A DNA stretch of 17,598 bases from LW40-45 sp048883105 (GTDB taxonomy: Archaea; Asgardarchaeota; Lokiarchaeia; Sigyniarchaeales; SOKP01): the NCBI GenBank assembly GCA_048883105.1, contig JBHLQY010000053.1:1-17598 (forward strand), in the 5' to 3' direction. The position numbers were made by a program, and so were the translations under genes. The notes beneath the pieces are model-generated. The model saw nothing but the letters and a program-made list of their open reading frames with translations. It ran no database searches and was not told the DNA's origin. Positions 7,422-14,261 of the stretch are shown here, in pieces; within the stretch, counting starts at the first letter, position 1, and every line of letters starts with the position of its first letter.

Positions 7422-8213
7422 TTAATATTTTTTGATTTTACCTTTAAGTTTTTGAACAATCTCTTTTAATTCATTGAGTGCTTTATCAATTAATTCTTCT
7501 CCATTCTCAACATTAAAAGCAGTAATGGAAATCTCTACTTCAACAGAAATGCCAACTCTCGGATGAGTTTTAATCCATAACTGAGGATTTTTTTCTTCAA
7601 TTTCACTAACATAAGGCGCAATTTGGCTTTCTCCAATCCCAGAAAAAATAAATCCTTTTTCTATAAACTTACCCTTTTTTTCTTTTAAAATGGGTAAAAT
7701 TACAATACTAAAAATTTTCTTCATTTCTGCCGGAACTCCCGGTAAGCAATAAATGCTCGTTTTACCTTCTCTAATTTTTACACCTGGAGCAGTCCCTCTA
7801 AGATTTGGCAATGGTATTGACCCTTTAGGCAAATATGCCATTTTTTCTCTCTCTTTAGTCATTCCCTCAAGTTTTAATATGCCTTGCTTATAAGCTTGAT
7901 TGTAGGCTTTTTTAATCGAATTATATGCTTGTTCGTTAAGTTCTAATTCCCGATTTAACGCTCTCCCAACTCCTTCCAGCGTCATATCGTCGAACGTCGG
8001 ACCTAATCCTCCTGAGGTTATAATAATATCAGGTTCACGCTTTAAAATATCTCGAAGAGCACTTGAAATTTTTTTTAACTCATCGCCAATTATAGTTATC
8101 CTTAAAAGTTTATGTCCAAATTTTGTTATTCTCTTTGCCATCCAATTAGAATTAGTATCTTGAGTCTTTCCGATAAGTATTTCATTTCCTATTATTAAAA
8201 GTTCAACATTCAT
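7422..8213 (-). CDS. CinA N-terminal / MoaB-fold molybdopterin-binding-like protein (COG1058 type)
   Basis: This 263-residue protein matches the stand-alone archaeal form of the CinA N-terminal domain. It opens with VELLIIGNEILIGKTQDTN (residues 3-21) and continues with the MoaB/MogA-like loop ITSGGLGPTFDDMTLEGVG near residues 65-83. LRGTAPGVKI and CLPGVPAEMKKIF, near residues 140-165, are also family hallmarks. CinA-family proteins hydrolyse ADP-ribose or act on NMN and other nucleotides in bacteria, and the archaeal role is not settled. The C-terminal NMN deamidase domain of bacterial CinA is absent, as is usual in archaea. The start ATG is preceded by AGGG on the minus strand. The gene is convergent with selD, and the 108 bases between them hold the SECIS candidate. 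Confidence 0.85.
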   Translation of the reverse strand: MNVELLIIGNEILIGKTQDTNSNWMAKRITKFGHKLLRITIIGDELKKISSALRDILKREPDIIITSGGLGPTFDDMTLEGVGRALNRELELNEQAYNSIKKAYNQAYKQGILKLEGMTKEREKMAYLPKGSIPLPNLRGTAPGVKIREGKTSIYCLPGVPAEMKKIFSIVILPILKEKKGKFIEKGFIFSGIGESQIAPYVSEIEEKNPQLWIKTHPRVGISVEVEISITAFNVENGEELIDKALNELKEIVQKLKGKIKKY

Positions 8214-8300
8214 ATTCCCTTTAAAAGAAATTGTATTATAATTTCGATAATTAATAATTTCATTTTATCTTATCTTTATTAAGACACAGTGATTTAAACC

Positions 8301-8882
8301 ATGACAATTCAAATAGATGATGCTGGAACTGGGGATCTTATTGGTGATGCTTTTATCGGTTTATTGAGAAAGGAAACAAGCAAAATTATTTTTAGAACCC
8401 TTCCAGTGGAATTATTTCAAGAAGAGAATTGGAAAAATAAAATGCCATTTAAAATCGTTGTAGATTTAGTTAAAGACGGTATGCGAGAATTAAAATTTAA
8501 TAGAGATTCTGAAAAAATTGAAATTTGCCAAGGAAACATTTTTGAACAAGTAAGGACCTTTTTTGACGAAACTGGGATAAATTATGAAGCAGTAACTATA
8601 GAAGGAAAACTTCAAGATGCCGTTGAAAGTAAATTAGTAAATCATCTTCGTGATTTAGGAGTTAAGTCAAAAAATTTAACGAAAAAGTCTGGAGCAAGAC
8701 GTTATTTTGTACTTTTTAATTGGCTTTGTCGAGATTTTTATAATAGAGAAAAATACGTAAAAACAGGTTTCAAAAAATGGAATTCAATATGGAGAGAAAA
8801 AGCAATTAGAAGATACAATAAATTTAAACAATCAAAATCTTACAAAAAGTCAAAATATATCAAAAATTATAAAAATAAATAA
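8301..8882 (+). CDS. Conserved-looking protein of unknown function with basic tail
   Basis: I do not recognise a function for this 193-residue protein. The first 130 residues look like a compact alpha/beta domain. They begin with TIQIDDAGTGDLIGDAFIGLLR (residues 2-23, read here as two halves: an Asp-Asp-Ala-Gly turn and a hydrophobic Gly-rich strand), which looks like a conserved and possibly catalytic or metal-binding turn. Later conserved-looking stretches are IEICQGNIFEQV and VTIEGKLQDAVESKL. The last 50 residues are extremely Lys/Arg/Tyr-rich (RRYNKFKQSKSYKKSKY), suggesting nucleic-acid or ribosome contact. It diverges from the CinA-like gene across 87 bases. Its stop is one base from the stop of the MIT-like gene on the other strand. 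No signal peptide or membrane segment is seen. Confidence 0.7.
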   Translation: MTIQIDDAGTGDLIGDAFIGLLRKETSKIIFRTLPVELFQEENWKNKMPFKIVVDLVKDGMRELKFNRDSEKIEICQGNIFEQVRTFFDETGINYEAVTIEGKLQDAVESKLVNHLRDLGVKSKNLTKKSGARRYFVLFNWLCRDFYNREKYVKTGFKKWNSIWREKAIRRYNKFKQSKSYKKSKYIKNYKNK

Positions 8883-8883
8883 A

Positions 8884-9561
8884 CTAGTTTAATTCTGTTC
8901 CACAATAAGAACAAATTTTTGTATTTCGTGCTAACTTTGCTCCACATGCAAAACAAATTATATGATCTCCACTAATTTCTGCGCTCTCATCTTTTTTTTC
9001 TTGATTTTCATGATTGTTAGGAGAACTCGTATCTATCTTTTCGCTAAGCTCTTTCATTCTATTAACGTAATTTGGATCGTGTGGGGTTATTATTTCAAAG
9101 TCTTTTGGGGCTGAGATTTCCAAAATCCCTTTTGCTTTACTATCAAATTTCAATTTTTCCACCCAATTATCGTTATCTAACCCTTTTGATTCAACTTTTT
9201 CGGAATTTTTTATTGATTGGTTAATTTTTTCAGTGTCATCTAAAATTAATGGTTCAGCTTTTTCGATTTCTAAGGGTTTTTGTTCAATGGATATCTCTTC
9301 TTTATGTTTTATCTCTTCAATTATGATTTCTTCCTTTCTGGGTGATTTTAACTCCTTAATATGATCAACAATTTGTTGTGTCTTAGTTATAAGCATATTT
9401 CTATAAGAAAAATCCAATCCCGCGGTTTTTGAAGCGGCAATAGTCATCTCCGATATTTCAATCCATAATTGGACAGCATTTTTCATATTATTTTGTTTTT
9501 CGTAACTTCTTGCTTTAGCAACTTTAATGCTAAGTTCTTGATTAAATTTAGAAATGTCCAT
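8884..9561 (-). CDS. MIT-like domain protein with C-terminal zinc ribbon
   Basis: This 225-residue protein begins with a three-helix stretch (about residues 5-72) that resembles MIT domains of Vps4-type proteins. A central KARSYEKQNNMKNAVQLWIE matches the MIT pattern of Ala, charged residue, Asn, Ala-Leu, then an aromatic residue. A third helix, YRNMLITKTQQIVDHIKELK, follows. MIT domains bind tails of ESCRT-III proteins in membrane remodelling. Residues about 75-195 are Glu/Lys-rich and probably disordered, with one conserved-looking patch, DFEIITPHDPNYVNRM (near 155-170). The C-terminus is a compact zinc ribbon with C203-x2-C206 and C217-x2-C220. No ESCRT gene is adjacent in this window, so the ESCRT link is inference from the domain. 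A TPR-like or other helical hairpin is the alternative reading of the N-terminus. Confidence 0.6.
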   Translation of the reverse strand: MDISKFNQELSIKVAKARSYEKQNNMKNAVQLWIEISEMTIAASKTAGLDFSYRNMLITKTQQIVDHIKELKSPRKEEIIIEEIKHKEEISIEQKPLEIEKAEPLILDDTEKINQSIKNSEKVESKGLDNDNWVEKLKFDSKAKGILEISAPKDFEIITPHDPNYVNRMKELSEKIDTSSPNNHENQEKKDESAEISGDHIICFACGAKLARNTKICSYCGTELN

Positions 9562-9669
9562 AGATATCTTTAAATTTTTTCTCTTAAAATATGATTAACA
9601 AATCAACTTAATATATTAATTGCTAACTTTCTCAAATAAAAGGTAATTTAAAATTTTAATGTAGTCCAA

Positions 9670-9678
9670 TTTATATAA
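9670..9678 (+). promoter_or_regulatory. candidate TATA box in the 9562-9750 divergent spacer
   Basis: TTTATATAA is the best TATA match in the 189-base space between the leftward MIT-like gene and the rightward TPR gene. It implies a start near 9700 and a 50-base leader. A second AT element at 9722-9730 is centred 25 bases before the ATG at 9751 and would instead give a leaderless message. The sequence cannot decide between them. Confidence 0.35.
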
Positions 9679-9750
9679 AATTAAAATCAATGAATACTAT
9701 TAGTTAAATAAAAATAAAGCATATTATAATTTATTTTAAATTAGTTCCTT

Positions 9751-11628
9751 ATGTCTATTGTAAGACCATTTTCTTCAAGCGAGATAAGTAGTTTAAGAGA
9801 AATTTTTGAAAAAAATGGATTTAAGATAAATGGGCATATAGAAAACTACTTTCGATATAGTATTTCTACGAGAGATAAGATTCTAATTATTACATTAAAA
9901 TTTCCCATAGAATTACCTTTAAGAATGAATGTTCCTTTTGAAGTAGCTTGTTTTCGAATCTCCATAGTATTGAAATTATGGAACCTCACGCAGAAAACTT
10001 ACAAAATTCTCATTTACTTATTGAAAATGTTGCGCAATTTAGCACTTCAAGTTTCTATGGAACATCATTTTCCAGTCGAGGGATTCAAGAAAAAGATTGT
10101 TAATCTATTAAATATTATTATGCCCGATCTCATAAAAAATGAAAATGAAAAAGCGTGGTTAACTCGTATTAGAATCTCATTATTAAATAAAAGGCATAAG
10201 TTCGAAGAATTTGAAAACAAGAGTATAAACAACTTAGTCGAAACTTTGAATAAAGTTGGGCTAGAACCTACTTTTGAGCAGCCATGGGAAATTAAAAAAG
10301 GAATTCCAAAAATTAGAACATCAGAAACATTGCTTTTTTCTAACGAAGAAGAGCAAGAGTTTTTCATTTTAGAAAAAGGATATTTCACTTATTTTAAAGA
10401 TCTAGAATATAACAAAATTTACCTAAGATCTTTATTTGAGTCGTATACTCCCTATATTTTAAGTGATTTATATAGAGATCTTCCCGACTTTAAAATGGAT
10501 ACATATCTCGAAAATTGGATCAAATTTGCTCGATTACTTTTAAATTCAATGATAGAAATCATAGATGCAGGAGAGATAAATAAGAGCGAATTTCTAAATT
10601 TTCGTGCAGAGAAGGAATTGGAAACAGAAGATTTCGAATTAGAAGAAAATAATTTTTCATTTTCAGCACTACATTATGAAAGTCGTATTTCAAAAGATTT
10701 ATATCCTCTGCATAACGATTTATTCGATAGTCCTCCTTCAAATTTTGAAGTTATTGAATCTATTCAAAATTATACTAAAGCAGAGGAGCTTATTAAAAAT
10801 TTTAAATTCAAAGAAGCTTCTGAAATTTTAGACGAGTCCTTGAAAATTTTTAATAAGTATAAACATAAGAAAGCTGTTGTTTCAATTTTATTATATCTCA
10901 GAAAAATTGCTTCTCTTTTAAATCAAAAAAAAATTACTTTAAATTATTTACAAAATGCTTTGAAAGTTGCGAAATCTGGAGAAGTTCCCAAAGAATATAT
11001 CTTAAGAATCCACTATCAGTTAGGGAAAACTTATTTTAAACTTAAAGATCACCATAATTCGCTAAATCATTTTAAGACAATTATTACTTCCTTAGAAAAC
11101 GAAAAAGATTCTATAAAGAAAGTTGAATATTTAGGAATGTCATCGCTCTACATTGGATTAATCTATCTAGAGCAAAAGAAAATCTCTAAATCGAAAACCC
11201 ATTTAAAGAAAGCATTTTATAGTAAATCTGAAAAAGTTAAATTGAAGTATCATTTACTCTATGCGAAATATTTCAAGAATAAAGGAAATCTCTCTAAAGC
11301 TCATAAATTGTTAAAGATAGCATTTTCTGAAGTAAATGTAATTGAAGAAAAACATGTAAATCTCCTTATTGATTTAATGTTAGAATTGGCAGAGTTCAGC
11401 ATTCATTATCGCAAAGATACGAAAAAAGCGTCACATTACCTTAACGCAATTAAGAGCGCTCTATCTCAAGAGAAAATTTCAGGATTTCAAAGAGCTTTAC
11501 GATGGAATTTATTAATGTCAGATTTTTATAAGATAATTAAGGATGATGAAAATTCTGCTCATCATCTAAGACAAAGTAAAACTATAAAAAATCAATTAAG
11601 AGTAATCGGAGTAATAGAACTTGATTAG
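9751..11628 (+). CDS. TPR-repeat protein with unknown N-terminal domain
   Basis: This 625-residue protein has two parts. Residues 1-330 form a domain I do not recognise. It is mixed alpha/beta with a hydrophobic helix around 70-100, a GYFTYF segment near 210, and no evident catalytic motif. From about residue 340 to the end there are consecutive helix pairs of TPR type, such as AEELIKNFKFKEASEILDES, YQLGKTYFKLKDHHNSLNHF, LGMSSLYIGLIYLEQKKISK and LLYAKYFKNKGNLSKAHKLL, each with the small-residue/aromatic spacing of TPRs. TPR arrays bind peptides or proteins, so a scaffold or signalling role is likely. No signal peptide or clear membrane span is seen. The gene faces away from the MIT-like gene across a 189-base spacer and ends 16 bases from eS30 on the opposite strand. 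Confidence 0.6.
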   Translation: MSIVRPFSSSEISSLREIFEKNGFKINGHIENYFRYSISTRDKILIITLKFPIELPLRMNVPFEVACFRISIVLKLWNLTQKTYKILIYLLKMLRNLALQVSMEHHFPVEGFKKKIVNLLNIIMPDLIKNENEKAWLTRIRISLLNKRHKFEEFENKSINNLVETLNKVGLEPTFEQPWEIKKGIPKIRTSETLLFSNEEEQEFFILEKGYFTYFKDLEYNKIYLRSLFESYTPYILSDLYRDLPDFKMDTYLENWIKFARLLLNSMIEIIDAGEINKSEFLNFRAEKELETEDFELEENNFSFSALHYESRISKDLYPLHNDLFDSPPSNFEVIESIQNYTKAEELIKNFKFKEASEILDESLKIFNKYKHKKAVVSILLYLRKIASLLNQKKITLNYLQNALKVAKSGEVPKEYILRIHYQLGKTYFKLKDHHNSLNHFKTIITSLENEKDSIKKVEYLGMSSLYIGLIYLEQKKISKSKTHLKKAFYSKSEKVKLKYHLLYAKYFKNKGNLSKAHKLLKIAFSEVNVIEEKHVNLLIDLMLELAEFSIHYRKDTKKASHYLNAIKSALSQEKISGFQRALRWNLLMSDFYKIIKDDENSAHHLRQSKTIKNQLRVIGVIELD

Positions 11629-11644
11629 ATAAATTAATAAATTC

Positions 11645-11848
11645 TTATCTTTTAAATTGGCTTCTCTTTGCTCCCAAAGAATCAGTTTGCCCACCATACG
11701 TGCCCTGAATTATCCTTTTATTGTAAATTTCTCGGAAACGGACTCTGGGGGATTTTTTTTTTTTAGCATTAACTCCTGTTCTATCTACTTTAGGTGTCTG
11801 CATTTTGACCTTTCCGGCCTTAGTTAATGAACCGTGCGAACCAGGCAT
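11645..11848 (-). CDS. rps30e: Ribosomal protein eS30
   Basis: This is a 67-residue small basic protein of the 30S subunit. It opens MPGSHGSLTKAGKVKMQTPKV, almost identical in pattern to the GSLARAGKVRGQTPKV of the eukaryotic FAU product. A KKKKSPRVR segment and a Tyr-Asn-Lys-Arg stretch follow, aligning with the KKKKTGRAKRR...YNRRF region of that protein. The frame can be extended 12 codons upstream to a TTG. That extension is unlike the family and covers a TATA box, so the ATG at 11846-11848 is chosen. The C-terminal end, IIQGTYGGQTDSLGAKRSQFKR, is somewhat longer than in the eukaryotic protein. It stands as a single gene on the minus strand between the TPR gene and tRNA-Trp. Unlike eukaryotes, there is no fused ubiquitin-like leader. 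Confidence 0.9.
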   Translation of the reverse strand: MPGSHGSLTKAGKVKMQTPKVDRTGVNAKKKKSPRVRFREIYNKRIIQGTYGGQTDSLGAKRSQFKR

Positions 11849-11868
11849 TATTAGCACAAATTTATTTT

Positions 11869-11875
11869 TATATAA
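11869..11875 (-). promoter_or_regulatory. TATA box of eS30, probably leaderless transcript
   Basis: On the minus strand TTATATA, extended by an A-run, is centred about 24 bases before the A of the chosen eS30 ATG. Archaeal transcription starts roughly 25 bases past the TATA centre, so the message would begin at or next to the start codon. No Shine-Dalgarno sequence precedes the ATG, which agrees with leaderless initiation. The remaining bases, 11876-12094, hold no gene. Confidence 0.55.
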
Positions 11876-12094
11876 TTCTTTCAATTAAGAATCTGTTTTC
11901 TAATAAATTTTAATATTTTTAAACTCTTAAATCTTTTTTTCCAATTTCTTTAAATATGTATTGGTTAAATTAGATATTATCTTTAATAAGAAATTAATGA
12001 TATTGAATTTATTATGGATTAAACTCAAATATTATGTTAGATTAAATCAAAATATATTAATCTTCATTCATTAATATTTAATTGCCAAAATTAA

Positions 12095-12197
12095 GGGAAC
12101 TTGGCGAAGTTTGGTATCGCGGCAGGCTCCAGATCCCTTAGGCAAGCAAATGCGAGCAGATACCTGTTGGTCGGGGGTTCAAATCCCTCAGTTCCCA
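12095..12197 (+). tRNA. trnW: tRNA-Trp (CCA anticodon) with intron
   Basis: A 7-bp acceptor stem, GGGAACT (12095-12101) with AGTTCCC (12190-12196), is followed by discriminator A at 12197. The D-arm GCGA/TCGC encloses a loop with the conserved GG. The anticodon stem is GCAGG (12122-12126) with CCTGT (12163-12167). The loop begins C-T-CCA-G, so the anticodon CCA is at 12129-12131. The variable region is TGGTC. The T-arm is GGGGG and CCCTC around TTCAAAT. CCA is not encoded at the 3' end. A T5 run at 12198-12202 follows and may end transcription. The anticodon loop is interrupted by about 29 bases, as is common in archaeal tRNA-Trp. Confidence 0.93.
12133..12161 (+). other. tRNA-Trp intron (position 37/38)
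   Basis: About 29 bases lie between G37 (12132) and A38 (12162), the usual archaeal intron position. The insert can fold into a small hairpin, with GCA/TGC topped by AGCAAA and CTT/GAG below. I could not draw a canonical bulge-helix-bulge with full confidence, so the exact cut sites could shift by a base or two. It is far shorter than the box C/D-carrying tRNA-Trp introns of many Euryarchaeota. Confidence 0.75.
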
Positions 12198-12252
12198 TTT
12201 TTATACAGAATCTAAAAATAGAAGATTTTATTTTAATATAACAAGATTAGGC

Positions 12253-12260
12253 TATAAAAG
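12253..12260 (+). promoter_or_regulatory. candidate TATA box for the ICMT-like gene
   Basis: TATAAAAG is centred about 36 bases before the ATG at 12292, giving an expected start near 12282 and a leader of about ten bases. There is no clear Shine-Dalgarno sequence. It lies in the 94-base space after the tRNA, which holds no other gene. Confidence 0.4.
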
Positions 12261-12291
12261 ATTTTTAAGCATCTAGAGATTATTATGAAAT

Positions 12292-12816
12292 ATGCCACAT
12301 GAAAGAGGTGCGGGATCGGAGCACCCTAAAGTCCACTTATATCATTTAATCTCGATAGCTTTATTTATCCCAGTATTCATTTTGGATGCATTTATCTTCA
12401 ATATTTCAACCTTTCTTCAAGGATATATTCATATATTTATCAGGATAATTCTGTTCATATTTTTTTTAACATTGGCAATAATATTTTTCATGTTATCTCA
12501 TAGAGCAGTATTTCCTGAAGAATCTAAAGAAAAAAAATTAATTAAAACAGGAATTTATGCTCATATTCGTCATCCTATGTACATTGGCACGCCATTGATC
12601 TTTATTGCGTTTATATTATTAGCAATATCGCTTATTTCAATAATTCCATTAGTTATTAATATAATCTTATTTAACACAGTTATGATATTTGAAGAGAAAG
12701 ATCTTGAAAGAATTTTTGGCCAAGAGTATTTAGAATATAAAAAAAGAGTACATCGTTGGTTTCCTCGATTAACTCCCGCAAAATTTGACGATTCTAACAT
12801 ACAATCTAAAGATTAA
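12292..12816 (+). CDS. Isoprenylcysteine/phospholipid methyltransferase-like membrane protein (ICMT/PEMT family)
   Basis: This 174-residue integral membrane protein has hydrophobic segments at about 17-37, 45-70 and a long one at 97-132 that can form a helical hairpin. The family signature is clear: HIRHPMYIG (residues 91-99), which contributes to the S-adenosylmethionine site, then EEKDLERIFGQEYLEYKKRVHRWFP (from about 134; the EE, the Arg-x-Phe-Gly and the Arg-Trp-Phe-Pro are the key positions). ICMT methylates prenylated cysteine, PEMT methylates phospholipid head groups, and many prokaryotic members have unknown substrates. Prenylated proteins are not established in archaea, so a lipid or small-molecule substrate is as likely. 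The N-terminus MPHERGAGSEHPKVHLYH is a short soluble lead. The start is the first ATG in frame. Confidence 0.8.
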   Translation: MPHERGAGSEHPKVHLYHLISIALFIPVFILDAFIFNISTFLQGYIHIFIRIILFIFFLTLAIIFFMLSHRAVFPEESKEKKLIKTGIYAHIRHPMYIGTPLIFIAFILLAISLISIIPLVINIILFNTVMIFEEKDLERIFGQEYLEYKKRVHRWFPRLTPAKFDDSNIQSKD

Positions 12817-12869
12817 ATTTATCTAATGAGAGAACTAATAATTAGTAAAAAAAAAGAGATTTTTTTAAC

Positions 12870-13250
12870 ATGTTTCGAATTGAAATCATAGGGGAAAATT
12901 GTTTATATATAAAAACCCTAGGGACCTTTCCTAAATCTGTAGCTAAGCGATTCGTAAAAGAATTTGAAGAAAAAACTAAAGATTATAAAAGTCTATGCGC
13001 AATCGTAGATAATCTTGATGCAATATTATTAGACTTAAGATCTTTTAATCTGATTTTAGATTTATTAAAAAAGAATAATCAAAAATTAGGAAGAGCCGCG
13101 TATGTTATTTCAGAATATAATCTTCCTTTAGACAAAGAAATTCAAATCTTATTGGAAAGAGCTTCTTCACCAAATCGAAAATTAGTCCATAGTCTTGACG
13201 AAGCTAAAAAATGGGTTGGGCTTGAAGATATTATCATTCAAAAGAAATAA
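12870..13250 (+). CDS. SpoIIAA/STAS-like protein
   Basis: This 126-residue soluble alpha/beta protein fits the SpoIIAA-like (STAS-related) family. It alternates strands and helices: FRIEIIGENCLYIKTLGTF opens with two strands, then KRFVKEFEEKTKDY is a helix. Next come the strand LCAIVDNLDAI, a second helix region SFNLILDLLKKNNQKLG, the strand RAAYVISEYNLP, and a last helix, SLDEAKKWVGL. Many family members are single-domain proteins of 115-130 residues without assigned function. Some bind lipids, others act in anti-sigma switches. No phosphorylatable serine can be singled out with confidence here. It lies 53 bases after the ICMT-like gene in the same direction and may share its transcript. It converges with the methyltransferase gene, 20 bases away. 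Confidence 0.65.
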   Translation: MFRIEIIGENCLYIKTLGTFPKSVAKRFVKEFEEKTKDYKSLCAIVDNLDAILLDLRSFNLILDLLKKNNQKLGRAAYVISEYNLPLDKEIQILLERASSPNRKLVHSLDEAKKWVGLEDIIIQKK

Positions 13251-13270
13251 TTTGCTTGGATATTATAATT

Positions 13271-14077
13271 TCATTTTAAATTTAATCTTTTTTTGGCTAA
13301 CTTAATAGCTTTAGGATTATTATCAATACCAATCCACTTTCTTTTAAGCTTTTTTGCGACTACTAGTGTTGTCCCAGTTCCACAAAAAAAATCTGCTATA
13401 ATATCTCCTTCATTTGACGAAGCTAAAATTATGCGTTCGATTAATTCTTCTGGCTTTTGAGTAGGATACCCCAAATATTCTTTTGACCTTGTTCTTGTTT
13501 GGTAAGAATATATATCGTTCCATACATCTCCTACTAAAGTTCCAGGTTTTTCATCTAAATATTGTTTTCCACCTCGCCTTTTTCTGTAGAGTCGACCATT
13601 AACGTCTGTATATCTAAACATCTTTTTGATGTAATCCACTCTATATGGAAGATAAAGCTTATTGAATGTGAAATCATCTGATTTTGTATAATATAAGATA
13701 GTATCATGTTGTCTGACCCACCCCTTAACTTGACTTTTAAATCCAGAAACACTCCCTACATTCCAGATAATTTCCCTACGAAAGTTATTCCTTCCGAATA
13801 TTTTATCGCATAAGGGTTTTAAATCAAACACAGCATTTGCATCGCAATGACAATAAAAACTCCCAGAATGTTTAAGAACCCTATGCATTTCTTTAATTCT
13901 TAAAAACATAAAATCCAAAAAATTGTCTAAAGAAGACCATAAATCTGAAAATTCTTTATAATCTACTCCGCTATAGAAGGGAGGATCGATATAAATTAAA
14001 TCAATAAATTCCGAATTTAGTTTATGTAGAAACTCTAAATTTTCTGATAAATAAATATTATTTAATTTCCCTTCCAT
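13271..14077 (-). CDS. Solitary DNA (N4-cytosine/N6-adenine) methyltransferase, beta class
   Basis: This 268-residue enzyme carries the catalytic motif IV DPPF at residues 31-34 (LIYIDPPFYSG). The S-adenosylmethionine motif I, FFCGTGTT, is near the C-terminus (230-237), after GYPTQKPEELIERII. This order, catalytic motif first and cofactor motif last, defines beta-class amino-methyltransferases. The middle segment IIWNVGSVSGFKSQVKG and VRQHDTILYYTK is a typical conserved core, and the target-recognition part lies between about 150 and 205. No restriction endonuclease, specificity subunit or helicase gene is adjacent, so it looks like an orphan methyltransferase with a possible regulatory or epigenetic role. 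Its recognition sequence cannot be read from the protein. Methyltransferases of this type spread horizontally, but base composition here does not stand out from the neighbours. Confidence 0.88.
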   Translation of the reverse strand: MEGKLNNIYLSENLEFLHKLNSEFIDLIYIDPPFYSGVDYKEFSDLWSSLDNFLDFMFLRIKEMHRVLKHSGSFYCHCDANAVFDLKPLCDKIFGRNNFRREIIWNVGSVSGFKSQVKGWVRQHDTILYYTKSDDFTFNKLYLPYRVDYIKKMFRYTDVNGRLYRKRRGGKQYLDEKPGTLVGDVWNDIYSYQTRTRSKEYLGYPTQKPEELIERIILASSNEGDIIADFFCGTGTTLVVAKKLKRKWIGIDNNPKAIKLAKKRLNLK

Positions 14078-14095
14078 AGTATTTTTAAATAAAAC

Positions 14096-14115
14096 TAGTA
14101 ATTTTTAGATTACTA
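14096..14115. repeat. 7-bp inverted repeat upstream of the methyltransferase gene
   Basis: TAGTAAT (14096-14102) and ATTACTA (14109-14115) are perfect reverse complements with a 6-base spacer. They lie 19 bases upstream of the methyltransferase ATG, inside the 184-base divergent spacer 14078-14261. It could be an operator. In DNA this AT-rich, repeats of this size also occur by chance. A 10-bp palindrome, AGGAGCTCCT, is at 14210-14219, 42 bases before the next gene, and otherwise the spacer holds nothing recognisable. Confidence 0.3.
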
Positions 14116-14261
14116 AAATTTAATTTTCCCTCTGTTATTATTCCGTCTAAAAATCAGAAATTTCATTATCACACTGTATTTAATTTTCGAGAATCCTAAA
14201 TAAACTATAAGGAGCTCCTATTTAAAATCATAAACGTAATACTCAAAGGTCCAAATTAAAG

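Noticed and set aside
10065..10388. Antisense open frame of 107 codons inside the TPR gene
   Set aside because: Hydrophobic, Phe/Ser-rich composition typical of the shadow of a Lys/Glu-rich gene. No start signal or family pattern.
11849..11884. Twelve-codon N-terminal extension of eS30 from a TTG
   Set aside because: The extension does not resemble eS30 and overlaps the TATA box that fits a transcript starting at the internal ATG.
14210..14219. Palindrome AGGAGCTCCT before the gene at 14262
   Set aside because: A single short palindrome 42 bases from the start codon, too far for a ribosome site and without a second copy to support an operator.
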